A DNA stretch of 33,832 nucleotides from Akkermansia muciniphila (GTDB lineage Bacteria > Verrucomicrobiota > Verrucomicrobiia > Opitutales > Opitutaceae): positions 1-33,832 of the forward strand of contig CAMCZZ010000026.1 in the NCBI GenBank assembly GCA_945888375.1. Reading direction: 5' to 3'. The position numbers and the translations under genes are program-made. The notes beneath the pieces were generated by a model. The model was not told the origin of the DNA and ran no database searches. It worked only from the letters and a program-made list of their open reading frames with translations. The first letter of the stretch is position 1; every line of letters starts with the position of its first letter. This document shows positions 7,901 through 16,384 of the stretch, piece by piece.

Positions 7901-9557
7901 GGCCGTCAATTTTGTCGCCGGTGTCTATGGTCACCGCGAGCCCACAAGCCGGCGTGGATTCGGCCACCCACTCCTGGCTTTCGCGCATCTCCGCCCAGGG
8001 AAAAACTCCTGGCGGGCGCTCCGGCTCTCCGGCGGCGGGCAGTTGCACAATCAGGAAAGGGAACTGGCCACCGGAGAAGCGGGCGCGCCACGAGTCGATC
8101 AATGCGGGCAACAGGGTGCGATATTCCTGAGCGCGCATCGCGTTCGCCTCACCTTGATACCAAAGCACGCCTTTGATCGCGAAGGGCGCGAGCGGTGCCA
8201 CCATGCCATTGTAGCACATCGAGGGCACCGTGGGCTCGACGTCGAACACCAAGGGGAACGGATCGGCGGCATCGTAACGGTCTCCGGTGTCCGAGCGCCA
8301 AGCACCGTTTAACACGACAGGCGCCCCGGTTTCGGGCGCGAGCAGGAGGTCGCCGGTTTTGTTTTCGAGCACATGATCGGGACAGGGGAAAAAGCCGCCT
8401 TTGCCATGGTTAAGCACGCGGATGGCGATCTGGTTTTTGCCTGGGCGCAGGATGCCTGCGGGCACAGGGTAAATGCGCTCGCGGTGGCGGTGGGCGGTTT
8501 CGCCGATGAGTTTGCCGTTGATCCACACGGCGTCGGTCGTGCCGATTTCACCGAGCAGGAGGCGATGGGGTTGCGCTGCGCCGCCCGCCGGCAGGTCGAA
8601 TTCGCGCCGCAGCCAGGTGATCCCGCGAAAGGAGCCGAAACCGGCGTCCTCCCACGTGCCGGGCAGGCGCAGGGTTTTCCATCCCGTGTCGTCGAACTCC
8701 GGATCCGACCAGGCCGGCGTGGCGCTGGTGCCGGCGTCCGTGCGTTGCCACCACCGGCGGGTTTGCTCCTCCACCGTGATTCCGGCCGCCCGCTCGGCAG
8801 CGGTGCGATCGAGCGGGGCGAGCTTGGCCGGGAAACCCTCGATGGGAAACAGGCTCTCGCGGGGCATCCAGGCCTCGGCGGGAGAACCGCCCCAGGTGCA
8901 TTGCAGGAGCCCGATGGGCACACGTAGTTCCGAGCGAAGCTGGCGACCGAAAAAGTAGCCCACGGCGGAAAAACCACCGCCCTGCGCCAACGTGTCGGGC
9001 GAAGCGACCTGCCAGCGGACGCTGCGGTTTTTTTCCGCGAAATCGGCCCTCGGCGCGAAGGCAAGGGAGCGCGGGGTTTGGAAGATCCGGAGTCCGTCAT
9101 CTTCCGAATCAGCCAAGGCCGCCGCCCCGCCCGTCGCTTTGTGCAGGGGGAAATCCATGTTCGACTGGCCGGCGCAGACCCAGACGTCGCCGACCAAAAT
9201 GTTTTCCAAGACACGGCGCTCTTTTGCACCCTCGACGCGGAGGAAAAAAGGTCCGCGGCCGGCCAGGGGCGCGAGGGTGACTTGCCAGCGCCCGTCGGCG
9301 TCGGCGAGGGCTTCCACGGTTTGCCGAGCCACGGTAACACGGACCGGTGATCCTGGTTCGGTCCAACCCCATACCGGCACCGGCGCTTCCCGCTGGAGGA
9401 CCATGTGGTTCGCAAAGAGCGGGTGGAGAAACGGGCGGTCCACCGGCTCGGCGGCGCTCGCCAAGCCTGCCGTCAAACAGGCCGCCACGAGGAAGAAAAA
9501 TCCTGCGCGTAATCGGGCTGGGAAAGATAGGTTCCCCCTGCTTGGTGCGTGGGTCAT
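4905..9557 (-). CDS. Sialate O-acetylesterase-like protein fused to a large unknown C-terminal region
   Basis: A 1550-residue exported protein. Residues 1-36 form a signal peptide (hydrophobic FFFLVAACLTAGLASA, cut near Ala35-Ala36). Residues ~40-680 are an SGNH-type carbohydrate acetylesterase of the sialate O-acetylesterase kind: AGQSNM with Ser132, GVLWYQGEANA at ~463-473, and Asp551/His553 in the final block. A galactose-binding-like jelly roll is inserted at ~285-410 (WLRREFDLP, VWINGKLIGE). A proline/alanine linker at ~685-712 leads to ~838 residues I do not recognise, rich in Trp and aromatics (WNFRPLAPL, YAWWAGMPAAS, GNQQNWGQAAIGGW, GTDHNDHTHP). That second half could be a new catalytic or binding domain. 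The frame is continuous, so this is one polypeptide. It lies 27 bp after the GH29 gene in the operon. Confidence 0.8.
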   Translation of the reverse strand: MTHAPSRGNLSFPARLRAGFFFLVAACLTAGLASAAEPVDRPFLHPLFANHMVLQREAPVPVWGWTEPGSPVRVTVARQTVEALADADGRWQVTLAPLAGRGPFFLRVEGAKERRVLENILVGDVWVCAGQSNMDFPLHKATGGAAALADSEDDGLRIFQTPRSLAFAPRADFAEKNRSVRWQVASPDTLAQGGGFSAVGYFFGRQLRSELRVPIGLLQCTWGGSPAEAWMPRESLFPIEGFPAKLAPLDRTAAERAAGITVEEQTRRWWQRTDAGTSATPAWSDPEFDDTGWKTLRLPGTWEDAGFGSFRGITWLRREFDLPAGGAAQPHRLLLGEIGTTDAVWINGKLIGETAHRHRERIYPVPAGILRPGKNQIAIRVLNHGKGGFFPCPDHVLENKTGDLLLAPETGAPVVLNGAWRSDTGDRYDAADPFPLVFDVEPTVPSMCYNGMVAPLAPFAIKGVLWYQGEANAMRAQEYRTLLPALIDSWRARFSGGQFPFLIVQLPAAGEPERPPGVFPWAEMRESQEWVAESTPACGLAVTIDTGDKIDGHPPDKEPVGRRLALLAESEVYGRNVVASGPIFLQATFDALGARLRFAPNGPRRSDGELRTAGELRGFELAADDGLWTPASAALDGDGDVRVRRPERAGHPVAVRYAWRNFPEANLTNQAALPARPFRSDRTDWPTPKPPAASAPSAPSRPAALPPAASRIPPELFANAGDYCFAYREEGMQPIGKEDRSPLTFRASRFGLSFAQDRLAIEALSAPVRSPSLPDLLAEVPAPLPKTPGWDLRLTLKTPEQDYPVVGGPIRQADQQAVEASQYFQRRFLKSLRMAEGAPQADAIFSGLEIAAWPDSLTLRWNFRPLAPLVRGSLEISLGLPAGWRCLPLAEGALVVENPLLGEAFLVLPAAGGTLRAADDGRRIVVATEATRRDPLAELNTGLRLVPLSGLPPERWHEVIEEERHPLAVTVRQTFPDALLLPSESDADLGCVRISQPNTRERLSVNDAFVRLRLDLKNPSPRSRSMRLWLDSSREVAMPGMSNLLTDSAGNPLGLPVALTKNWHDNVADRFMGPWARRFLVLTLPPHGEVTLGLSQIYAWWAGMPAASVSHLSCVGYPGNQQNWGQAAIGGWQESMTFWPSPAAGGANICDVRPFLAHGTNAPKWGWSGNLGGGSWLRYEVAGQPTATHRVLDHYAVQMPNLSSVTYRTVTTDGAIASRIQATLTASDDCLRVFFRIRHEVLKTTRFSRLAWFQLGADGYNYAISDRIAIGSRDGLTEEWPRGETAGWQRRQLPLPGPVPWISLHGTDHNDHTHPLRPDQVGACAHDQATRGLIVRRWHGKVRGQEVTTPSFSILGHEAFSPVTTLAELTPPPGVDELLAGDYQEADLEWVMFPSKKLRYHGPDRAFAEALEATADTWKPVHREAHGNDFELSVEGADVLDRYPVRLRRHPEAGTVRFRVSGGLGLVPVLIENLPGYANPTLEHLREGRWVPVLPGPDAKQGGWQSRFDATTRTWAVDFNLPSHPDSSANEYRFRVPSAFAVSPQPIRKR

Positions 9558-9584
9558 TTTAATGAGTGCATCCCCGGTCCCGGC

Positions 9585-11081
9585 TCAGTGGGCAAAGGTG
9601 ATACGGAATGCGACGGCGTCTGCCGAGGGCCAGGTCCGGGCCGGTTGAATGACGAGTCCGTTCTCCCGAAGCGCCCAGGTGATCGTTTCCTGGCTGCCCA
9701 GCAGGCGCACGTCGGTGATCGGGCGCGCTTCACCCGCGAGGGCGGTAAGGTGGAGCGGCCGGGTGGGTAGGCCGAGGGCAATCGCGTAGAGCTGGCGACC
9801 ATCCTTGGACTGAGTAAAGCGCACATCCTCGGCAGTGAAATCAGCGCCCTCTTTAAAGTGACCGTAGGTGGCCGTGGTGGGGCCTTCTCCGGCGATGCGC
9901 CAGGGGCGAGTGCCGTGGATGGCCTCGCCATTGTTAGCCATCCAGACCGCCATCTCGGCGAGGAAAGTTTCGCACTCTTTGGGCAGCGAGCCGTCTGGAA
10001 GCTGCACCACATTGAGCAGGAGATTGCCGTTTTTGCTGACGATGTCGGCCAGCGAGTGGATGATATCGCGGGTAGTGCGAAACTTCTGGCCGGAGTTGTA
10101 GAACCAGCCGCTAAGGGTGGTGTCGGTTTGCCACGGCAGGGGATTGATATCGGCGATGCCGCCGCGCTCGACATCCTGGATTCCACCCTCGGGAAAAAAA
10201 TCTCCGCTACCGATATCCTTGTAGGCATAGACCGCATCCAGCGTGCCATGCTGGGCGAGGTTGGTATTGTAGAAATAGGCCATGAGTTTGCGGCCCACAT
10301 CGCCGAAAGGGATGCCCCCATCGGTGTAAAAGAAGTCCGGCTGGCTGGCCCCCAACAGATCGACCATACGGGCAAACCAGTGGTGATGGCTGGCGGCATC
10401 GCGGGTATACCACTGGTCAGCGACGTGCTCCGTAAAACAGGGCAACGCGGGATGGTAGTAGTCGGCCAAGGCGGGATTGGCGCCATCATAGGGCACACCG
10501 GCGAGCGGGCCGGTGGCATCGGCACCATGGCTGGTCTGAAACCACGAGTAACTCGCGCTCAGGTGCTCCGAAACTCCGAAGCGCAGGCCGCAGGCGACGG
10601 CGGCGCGTTTCCACTCCGCCACCACATCACGCCGAGGGCCGATGTTTACCGAGTTCCAGGGGTGAAGGCGCGAATCCCAAAGGTCGAAGTTGTCGTGATG
10701 CACGCCCATACTGACGAAATACTTGGCCCCGGCGGCGGCGTATAAATCCATCAAACGCTGGGGCTCCCAGCGCTCGGCCCGCCACAGCGGGAGGATGTCT
10801 TTAAAGCCGTGTTTCGAGGGGTGTCCGAACTTGGCGAGATGATGACGATAGGCGCGATGCCCCTGCACATACATGTGCCGCGCATACCACTCGTTTGGGC
10901 CGGGCAAGATCGTATCAACTGGCAGCGACGGATCCAGTGGAGCTACAACATCCCAATCATCCAGGCCCGGCACCGCCTGCGGCCCCCAGTGGCTCCAGAT
11001 GCCAAACTTGGCATCGCGAAACCATTCGGGGCACGTGTAGGTGGAGAGAGACTGGCGCGAGGAATCGAATGGGGCGGGCAT
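9585..11081 (-). CDS. Alpha-L-fucosidase, GH29
   Basis: A 498-residue glycoside hydrolase expected to remove alpha-linked L-fucose from oligosaccharides. The family blocks are present in order: WFRDAKFGIWSHWG (~20-33), GAKYFVSMGVHHDNFDLWDS (~118-137), and DFFYTDGG with the probable nucleophile Asp254, followed by a C-terminal beta-sandwich. No signal peptide is visible, unlike many GH29 enzymes, pointing to action on imported fragments in the cytoplasm. The ATG at 11081 begins MPAPFDSSRQ just before the domain. The open frame continues upstream to 11219 but would overlap the mutarotase gene and looks like non-coding sequence. The gap to that gene is 44 bp. The upstream bases are CCCC-rich with no Shine-Dalgarno. 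The exact linkage and sugar are unproven. Confidence 0.9.
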   Translation of the reverse strand: MPAPFDSSRQSLSTYTCPEWFRDAKFGIWSHWGPQAVPGLDDWDVVAPLDPSLPVDTILPGPNEWYARHMYVQGHRAYRHHLAKFGHPSKHGFKDILPLWRAERWEPQRLMDLYAAAGAKYFVSMGVHHDNFDLWDSRLHPWNSVNIGPRRDVVAEWKRAAVACGLRFGVSEHLSASYSWFQTSHGADATGPLAGVPYDGANPALADYYHPALPCFTEHVADQWYTRDAASHHHWFARMVDLLGASQPDFFYTDGGIPFGDVGRKLMAYFYNTNLAQHGTLDAVYAYKDIGSGDFFPEGGIQDVERGGIADINPLPWQTDTTLSGWFYNSGQKFRTTRDIIHSLADIVSKNGNLLLNVVQLPDGSLPKECETFLAEMAVWMANNGEAIHGTRPWRIAGEGPTTATYGHFKEGADFTAEDVRFTQSKDGRQLYAIALGLPTRPLHLTALAGEARPITDVRLLGSQETITWALRENGLVIQPARTWPSADAVAFRITFAH

Positions 11082-11125
11082 GGGAGCGTGGGGAAAAAGG
11101 GAGTTTTCGGGGGCGTCGTCGGTCG

Positions 11126-11488
11126 TTAGTTGAGGTGGAAAACCTCTTCCATAGCGGCCCACCACTCGCCGGGTTTGCGGTCCGCGAGGGGGAGCTGGCA
11201 GGGCATGCAGACCGCCCACCAGCGCTGCGTTTCGGGATCGGCGGCCATGCGTGACATGTCGCCCGCAAAATCGCCGCCGGTGTATTCGAGGTAGCTAAAC
11301 AAGAAATGACTCCCGTCCGGCAGTTGGCGCAGATAGATGGAGTAATTCTGAATGTGGCAGGCCTTGATCATTTGCAGCACCCCAGGCCAGACCTCCGCGT
11401 GCAGCGCTTTGTATTCCGATAGTTTTTCGGGGCGCAGCCCGATGACCCAACCGTAGCGTTTCCTCAAGGGAGTGGTGAGAGTATGCAT
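11126..11488 (-). CDS. rhaM: L-rhamnose mutarotase family protein
   Basis: A 120-residue protein of the RhaM family (ferredoxin-like fold, formerly DUF718), which interconverts alpha and beta anomers of L-rhamnose. Relatives in some bacteria act on L-fucose. The YKALHAEVWPGV block at 26-37 contains Tyr26 and His30, matching the catalytic Tyr/His pair of the E. coli enzyme, and the WW near 90-91 is also typical. It is the first gene of the six-gene minus-strand operon. Together with the GH29 gene it argues that a 6-deoxyhexose is a product of the pathway. It has one of the few plausible ribosome sites here, AGGA seven bases before the ATG. A pair of strong hairpins lies about 50 nt upstream (11538-11568). 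Confidence 0.88.
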   Translation of the reverse strand: MHTLTTPLRKRYGWVIGLRPEKLSEYKALHAEVWPGVLQMIKACHIQNYSIYLRQLPDGSHFLFSYLEYTGGDFAGDMSRMAADPETQRWWAVCMPCQLPLADRKPGEWWAAMEEVFHLN

Positions 11489-11999
11489 TTAGATTCCTGG
11501 GGGGCGTTTTGCTTACTCGTTTTTCGAAAAGAGCTTTGCGGCGAAAGCCGCCGGGGCGATGCCGCCCCAAACCAGCAGTGGAGCTAAAACCACCGTAAGG
11601 GCGGGAATCCCGAAGCGAAGCGTTCGCAGGAAAGGAAGAGGGAGACTGAGGACCATAACAACCGAAGGAGTAGAGGGCTTTTGGGGGACGAGTTCGTAGG
11701 GGTTGTATAGCCAGCTAGTTTTAGCAGCCGGGAAGACATCCCAAAGGTTCGCTCAGAAGGACAGGAAGGGTAGGGACAAAAAACGTTGGAGAACATGAGA
11801 AATTTCCCCTCCGGCTTAACATAAAACCCCTGCGAATCGCCGTTGGCCATCTGCGATGTCGGATCGCGGTCTGACACCTATAGAAGATGCGACGGCTCGC
11901 GGCAGTGGGAGAAAAATCACAGTTTAACCACGTAAAAATTCATGGTCGGGGGAGGCACCCGTTGAGTATTGTTACGATTCGTCTCCCGCAGGTGTTAAG
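11489..11999. promoter_or_regulatory. Divergent intergenic region between the two CAZyme operons
   Basis: A 511-bp gap that must carry the promoters for the leftward operon (start 11488) and the rightward lyase gene (start 12000). Apart from the hairpin pair at 11538-11568 no clear operator was found. A 97-codon minus-strand frame at 11584-11877 was judged non-coding. The 28-nt element found in front of the surface-protein genes is not present here. Confidence 0.5.
11538..11568 (-). promoter_or_regulatory. Twin GC-rich hairpins in the operon leader
   Basis: Two adjacent perfect stem-loops: GCGGC-GAAA-GCCGC at 11538-11551 and GGGGCG-ATGC-CGCCCC at 11553-11568, one base apart. They lie 50-80 nt upstream of the mutarotase ATG on the minus strand. 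They could be a leader structure, a transcription attenuator or copies of a dispersed palindromic repeat. No U-tract follows immediately. Confidence 0.45.
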
Positions 12000-14666
12000 A
12001 TGGCACTGCATTCGATAACTCACCCCGCCCCAATGCTCTACAATCAACTCCCGGCCCATGGTTTTGCTCCAAGTGGCCGAAACGCCCCTCTTTCTCGTGT
12101 TTGCCTCCTCTTCGGAGTCCTAGGCGCTCTGACTTACCCCTCGAAGGCCCAGGATTCGCTCGACAGTGCTCCATTAGACCCGCCGCTGGCCGAATCTTCG
12201 ACGGGCTTTAAGCTCCGAACCGTCCCGGATACGAAGGCCTCGCTCGTGCTGGACACCCTGCGCTCCGACCCTTCGCTGCGCGACGGTCGACCGACCCAGG
12301 CGTGGAAGTTAACGCAGACGCAGGAGCTGAACGTGTCCGTAAGCGGAGCCGTTCGGGACTCCAAAGATTACTTGGAGTTCTGGCTCTACCTACCCGAACG
12401 CGCGTCAGCCGGGCGGATCGGCTTTCGCATAGGCAACCGCAGCGATTCGCTCATTTTGGCCTGGGTCGGTTGGCGGCGCATCTCGATACCGCTCGCGGTG
12501 ATGGGGAAAAACAAAGCGGAGGGCGAGCCAGACCAGCTCTATCTGACGCGCGAAGGTGAGTTTCCGGCGGATTACACGGTTTATCTCCAAGATGCTCGAC
12601 GTGTGCCGGTCAGCACAGGGGCAGGCATCACGGAAGAGGATTTACTAGATCATCTCGATTTCACCAGACCGGGCCTGGCGGCGGTGCGGATGGCGATGGA
12701 GAAGAATCAAAAAGCCGAAGCCTTGGCGGCTTTGGCGGCTTATTTTAGGCAAGATTTTACAGCGCGTATGCCTTGGACGGGGCTGGCGGGCCATGCGGTC
12801 ACCGAAGATACAGAAGAGAAACGCCGCAAGGTGGTGGAAGCTGCGGATAAACTCCTGGCGGGGACCGTGTCGCACGCGGATAACACCTTCACCTTTCCCG
12901 CGGGGGATGTGGACTGGCGTTTCAACCCAACGGCGGGAACCGCCAAGTTCACTTACGAATGGGGCTTTTCGCTGAATCGCCATGGAATCTGGGAACCCAT
13001 TTCCCTGGCCTTCGAAGCAACGGGAGACGAAAAGTATGCGGATCTTTGGGCGCGGCAGTTTCGGCGCTGGGTCGAGCAAATGCCCGCGCCCGGGATTGAT
13101 GAAGAACGCGGCGACTCGGGCTGGCGGGGGCTTGAGGCCGGGTTGCGTTTTTCGCGCATTTGGCCGTCCGCATTCTTTTCCATGGCGCCGGCCAAATCGG
13201 TGAAGGATGAGGATATACTATTGTTTCTCCGTTCCGTCGTGGATCATGGGAACTTTTTATCCGGGCATCCCTACTCGCCGGGCAACCACTTTTTATTGGC
13301 CATGTGCGGCCTGTTTACCCAAGGGGTAACCTTTCCTGAGTTAAAAGATTCCAGCTACTGGCGGCGGCGCGGCCTTGAGCAACTCACCCTCTCGCTCGAC
13401 CGCAACACGGTGCCCGAGGGTGCCTGGTATGAATTCGCGCCCGGGTATCACCAGTGGGTGGTCAATCGGACCATGACCGCGTTTCGGATCGCTCAGATCA
13501 ATGGATTTGGCCAGGAAGTCGCCCCGTCTCTTTGGGCTCATTTGGGAAAAATGGCCGAGTGGAACGTGCGTATGTCCGGCCCCGATGGCCTGGTGCCGAC
13601 GGTCAACGACGGGGGCAAGGTCATCATCGCGCAATCGGTGGCCACGAGTTCGATCGTGTTTCCCGAAAATCCCTTACTGCGCTGGGCAGCTCAACGCGAA
13701 GATGCCCAAAGCGCGCCGCCGCCCCAGCAGCCGAGCTACGCGTTGCCCGATAGCGGTTACACGATTTTCAGAACCGGCTGGGGCGCGAAGGATAGCTATG
13801 TATTATTCGACGTGGGACCGCTCGGCGGCTGGCATGGCCACCACGATGCGCTCAATATAGTCACCTATTTTCATGGCCGGCCCTTCCTCTTTGATAATGG
13901 CGGTTGGGCATACGATGCCACCATCTGGCGTAAATACGGACCGAGCACGGCCTCGCACAACACCGTATTGGTGGATGGCCTGGGCCAGTGGCGCGGCTAT
14001 AGTCGCGCCGACCCGATCGGGCTCAATCCGGCGAACACGCCTCCGTCGGTTTTCGCCACCAATTCAACGGTAGATTACGCCTCCGGCTGGTATGTGGCGG
14101 ACTACGGAAAAAAGGGCGCAGCCGAACCCATCGCGCATCATCGACGGGAGCTGGCTTTCCTGAAGGGGGAGTCACCGCTTCTGGTGGTGGTGGATACGCT
14201 AGCACCGCTGGATACAAAGGAGCATCGCTACGAAGCCAGATGGCACTTATTAAGCACCAAATGGAACGAAGATAAGAAAGCGCGCGTCTTGTGGACGACG
14301 GACGCGGGTAAACCCAATCTTGCCGTGCTCGCCCTGACTGGGGCGGAGGAGTTCCACGCGGACTCCGGCGTTACCACCCCTGAAGTGCTGGGCTGGTCCT
14401 TCGATGGCCAGACCGGCGGGCCTTACCCGGCCTTGACCCTCCGGCAGGCGGTGACCGGCTCCGGCGTTAAGCGACTGGTGACGGTTTTTATACCCTTCAA
14501 AGGGAAACCGGGAAATCCGGTGACGAGCGTCCGCCGCAACGGAACGAACCAGTGGGTGATCGCACTGAAGGGCCAGGACCCGGTAACGCTCGACTTGGCG
14601 GAGCAAGCAGCAGGCAGCCAACCTAGTTTTACATTGCGCGGGGTGGCATGGCCGAAGCCTCAGTAA
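12000..14666 (+). CDS. Heparinase II/III-family polysaccharide lyase, exported
   Basis: An 888-residue exported lyase. The N-terminus has a signal peptide (hydrophobic VCLLFGVLGALTYPSKA, residues 34-50). The ATG at 12000 or at 12033 (residue 12) could be used. Residues ~70-200 form a beta-rich N-terminal module, ~215-560 an alpha/alpha-toroid, and ~580-880 the heparinase II/III-like beta-sandwich. By family analogy the probable active-site residues are Asn429-His430 (SPGNHF), Tyr483 (GYHQW), His612 and His614 (GGWHGHHDALN), and His653-Asn654 (ASHNTV). The substrate is an unidentified uronic-acid polymer. It is a close paralogue of the N-terminal two-thirds of the protein at 26789-31297. It diverges from the leftward operon and is followed by an esterase gene. 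Confidence 0.85.
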   Translation: MALHSITHPAPMLYNQLPAHGFAPSGRNAPLSRVCLLFGVLGALTYPSKAQDSLDSAPLDPPLAESSTGFKLRTVPDTKASLVLDTLRSDPSLRDGRPTQAWKLTQTQELNVSVSGAVRDSKDYLEFWLYLPERASAGRIGFRIGNRSDSLILAWVGWRRISIPLAVMGKNKAEGEPDQLYLTREGEFPADYTVYLQDARRVPVSTGAGITEEDLLDHLDFTRPGLAAVRMAMEKNQKAEALAALAAYFRQDFTARMPWTGLAGHAVTEDTEEKRRKVVEAADKLLAGTVSHADNTFTFPAGDVDWRFNPTAGTAKFTYEWGFSLNRHGIWEPISLAFEATGDEKYADLWARQFRRWVEQMPAPGIDEERGDSGWRGLEAGLRFSRIWPSAFFSMAPAKSVKDEDILLFLRSVVDHGNFLSGHPYSPGNHFLLAMCGLFTQGVTFPELKDSSYWRRRGLEQLTLSLDRNTVPEGAWYEFAPGYHQWVVNRTMTAFRIAQINGFGQEVAPSLWAHLGKMAEWNVRMSGPDGLVPTVNDGGKVIIAQSVATSSIVFPENPLLRWAAQREDAQSAPPPQQPSYALPDSGYTIFRTGWGAKDSYVLFDVGPLGGWHGHHDALNIVTYFHGRPFLFDNGGWAYDATIWRKYGPSTASHNTVLVDGLGQWRGYSRADPIGLNPANTPPSVFATNSTVDYASGWYVADYGKKGAAEPIAHHRRELAFLKGESPLLVVVDTLAPLDTKEHRYEARWHLLSTKWNEDKKARVLWTTDAGKPNLAVLALTGAEEFHADSGVTTPEVLGWSFDGQTGGPYPALTLRQAVTGSGVKRLVTVFIPFKGKPGNPVTSVRRNGTNQWVIALKGQDPVTLDLAEQAAGSQPSFTLRGVAWPKPQ

Positions 14667-14866
14667 TATAAGCGCCCTCTTTACGCTTCGGGGGCAGCTC
14701 GAAAAACTGTGCTGTTCCGGTTGTATTATACCATTTATGTAACGGAATGGGACTTATGGTAGGGAGGGATCGCTGGGCCCGCCGCCCTACCTCAGATTCA
14801 GAGTCTCAATCCGAAATATAAATGGTATTAAGCCCCCGCGCTCGTCGCCTTCCCCCGCCCTCCTTT
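14667..14866. repeat. Intergenic palindromic sequences before the esterase gene
   Basis: The 11-base sequence ATACCATTTAT at 14728-14738 recurs as its exact reverse complement at 14818-14828. Between them lies a second dyad, GGTAGGG (14758-14764) and CCCTACC (14785-14791), enclosing GGGCCC. The nested layout looks like a small palindromic repeat or a paired operator separating the lyase and esterase genes. The outer right arm overlaps the first possible ATG (14822) of the esterase frame, supporting the later start at 14867. Confidence 0.4.
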
Positions 14867-16384
14867 ATGCAAGCTCCCCGCCGCTTCCTCGTTATCCTTT
14901 GCGCCTTCGCGTTGCTCGACGCCGCCCGAGCCGCCGTCGTGCCCGCGCCGTTGTTTACTCACAACGCCGTCCTGCAACGCGGTAAACCCGTGCCAGTCTG
15001 GGGCACCGCCGACGCCGGCGAAAAGGTCTCTGTCGCCTTCGCCGGCCAGTCGCTCGCCACCACCGCCGACGCCGCCGGCCGCTGGCGGATTGATCTCGCA
15101 CCGCTCCCCGCCAGCGCCACGCCGGCCGAACTCGTTATCAAGGGCACGAACACCATTACCCTCACCAACATTCTTGTGGGCGAGGTATGGCTCGCTTCCG
15201 GCCAGTCAAACATGGAGTGGGCGCTCAAGAACACCTACGACGCCTCCCTTGATATTCCCGCCTCGGCTCGTTTCCCGCAGATCCGCCACATCCAGATCGC
15301 CAAGAAGGTCTCCGATTCCCCGCTCAGCAAGGCCAGCGGCACTTGGAATGTCGCCAGCCCGGCCACGACAGGCGACTTCTCCGCCGTAGCCTATTACTTC
15401 GCAGTCGATATCCACCAGTTCCTCAACGTCCCCATTGGCATCATCCACAGTTCTTGGGGCGGCACTCGAATAGAGTCTTGGTTAACGCCAGACGCACTTC
15501 GCTCCGACCCCGCCTTTGCAACCGTCGCCGAGGGCTGGACAAAAGCCCTCGCGAGCTACCCTGACGCCAAGCTCAAGCACGATGCTGCAGTGACCGCGTG
15601 GAAAGCCGACCAAGCTGCCGCCAAAGCGGCCGGCCAAGCATTTACAAAACGTGCTCCCTACCCCCCGTGGGGCCCCGGTCACCACGCCACTCCCGGCGGG
15701 CTTAACAACGGCATGATCGCTCCCCTCGCTCCCTACGCCCTGCGCGGTGCCCTCTGGTATCAAGGCGAGGCCAATGCGGAAAAAGCCTCCGAATACCACG
15801 CCCTCTTCTCCGCACTTATCACCGGCTGGCGCAGCCAGTTTGCCCAGGGTGACTTTCCCTTCTATTGGGCCCAGCTCGCGAATTATAAGGCTAACAATGC
15901 CGACGCCACTCCGTGGGCGTCCTTGCGCGAGGCCCAGAACCGCACGCTTGCTCTTCCCGGCACCGGCCAGGCGGTTATCACGGATATCGGCGATTATAAC
16001 GACATCCATCCGCGCAATAAAAAAGACGTGGGCCGCCGTCTTGCCCGTATCGCGCTCGCTCGCACCTATGACAAGAATCTTGCCGCCAGCGGCCCCGTCT
16101 TCGCTGCGGCCGAGCAGGTCGGCCCCAGCTTCCGCGTGCGCTTCACCGAAGTGTGGGGAGGCCTGCGTGCGCCCTTGAATACCCTCTCCGGCTTTGAACT
16201 CGCCGGTGAGGACAAGGTCTTTAAACCCGCCGACGCTAAAATCGAAAAAGACACAGTGCTCGTGACTAGCGCCGAAGTCCCGGACCCCGTCGCCGTGCGC
16301 TACGCGTGGCGCAACGCCCCCGCCGCCGGCCTGTTTAATAACGAGGGCCTTCCCGCCGTCCCGTTCCGTAGCGACACCTGGTAA
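14867..16384 (+). CDS. Sialate O-acetylesterase-like carbohydrate esterase
   Basis: A 505-residue exported SGNH-type esterase expected to remove O-acetyl groups from sugars. The ATG at 14867 is preferred because it gives MQAPRRFLVILCAFALLDAA, a clean signal peptide. A start at 14822 would add a proline/arginine-rich leader. Counting from 14867, the blocks are GQSNM with Ser114, GALWYQGEANAEK at ~294-306, and DYNDIHP with Asp379 and His381. It lacks both the inserted jelly roll and the long C-terminal extension of the esterase at 4905-9557. The family name does not prove sialic acid as substrate. Related enzymes act on acetylated plant or algal glycans. It lies 200 bp after the lyase gene, probably with its own signals. 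Confidence 0.88.
   Translation: MQAPRRFLVILCAFALLDAARAAVVPAPLFTHNAVLQRGKPVPVWGTADAGEKVSVAFAGQSLATTADAAGRWRIDLAPLPASATPAELVIKGTNTITLTNILVGEVWLASGQSNMEWALKNTYDASLDIPASARFPQIRHIQIAKKVSDSPLSKASGTWNVASPATTGDFSAVAYYFAVDIHQFLNVPIGIIHSSWGGTRIESWLTPDALRSDPAFATVAEGWTKALASYPDAKLKHDAAVTAWKADQAAAKAAGQAFTKRAPYPPWGPGHHATPGGLNNGMIAPLAPYALRGALWYQGEANAEKASEYHALFSALITGWRSQFAQGDFPFYWAQLANYKANNADATPWASLREAQNRTLALPGTGQAVITDIGDYNDIHPRNKKDVGRRLARIALARTYDKNLAASGPVFAAAEQVGPSFRVRFTEVWGGLRAPLNTLSGFELAGEDKVFKPADAKIEKDTVLVTSAEVPDPVAVRYAWRNAPAAGLFNNEGLPAVPFRSDTW

Noticed and set aside
5841-8312. Long plus-strand frames of 339 and 400 codons opposite the giant esterase
   Set aside because: Antisense shadows caused by codon bias. 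The composition is Gly/Arg-rich and no domain is seen.
11584-11877. 97-codon minus-strand open frame
   Set aside because: No recognisable motif, poor codon character, lies in a divergent promoter region and has no plausible start context.
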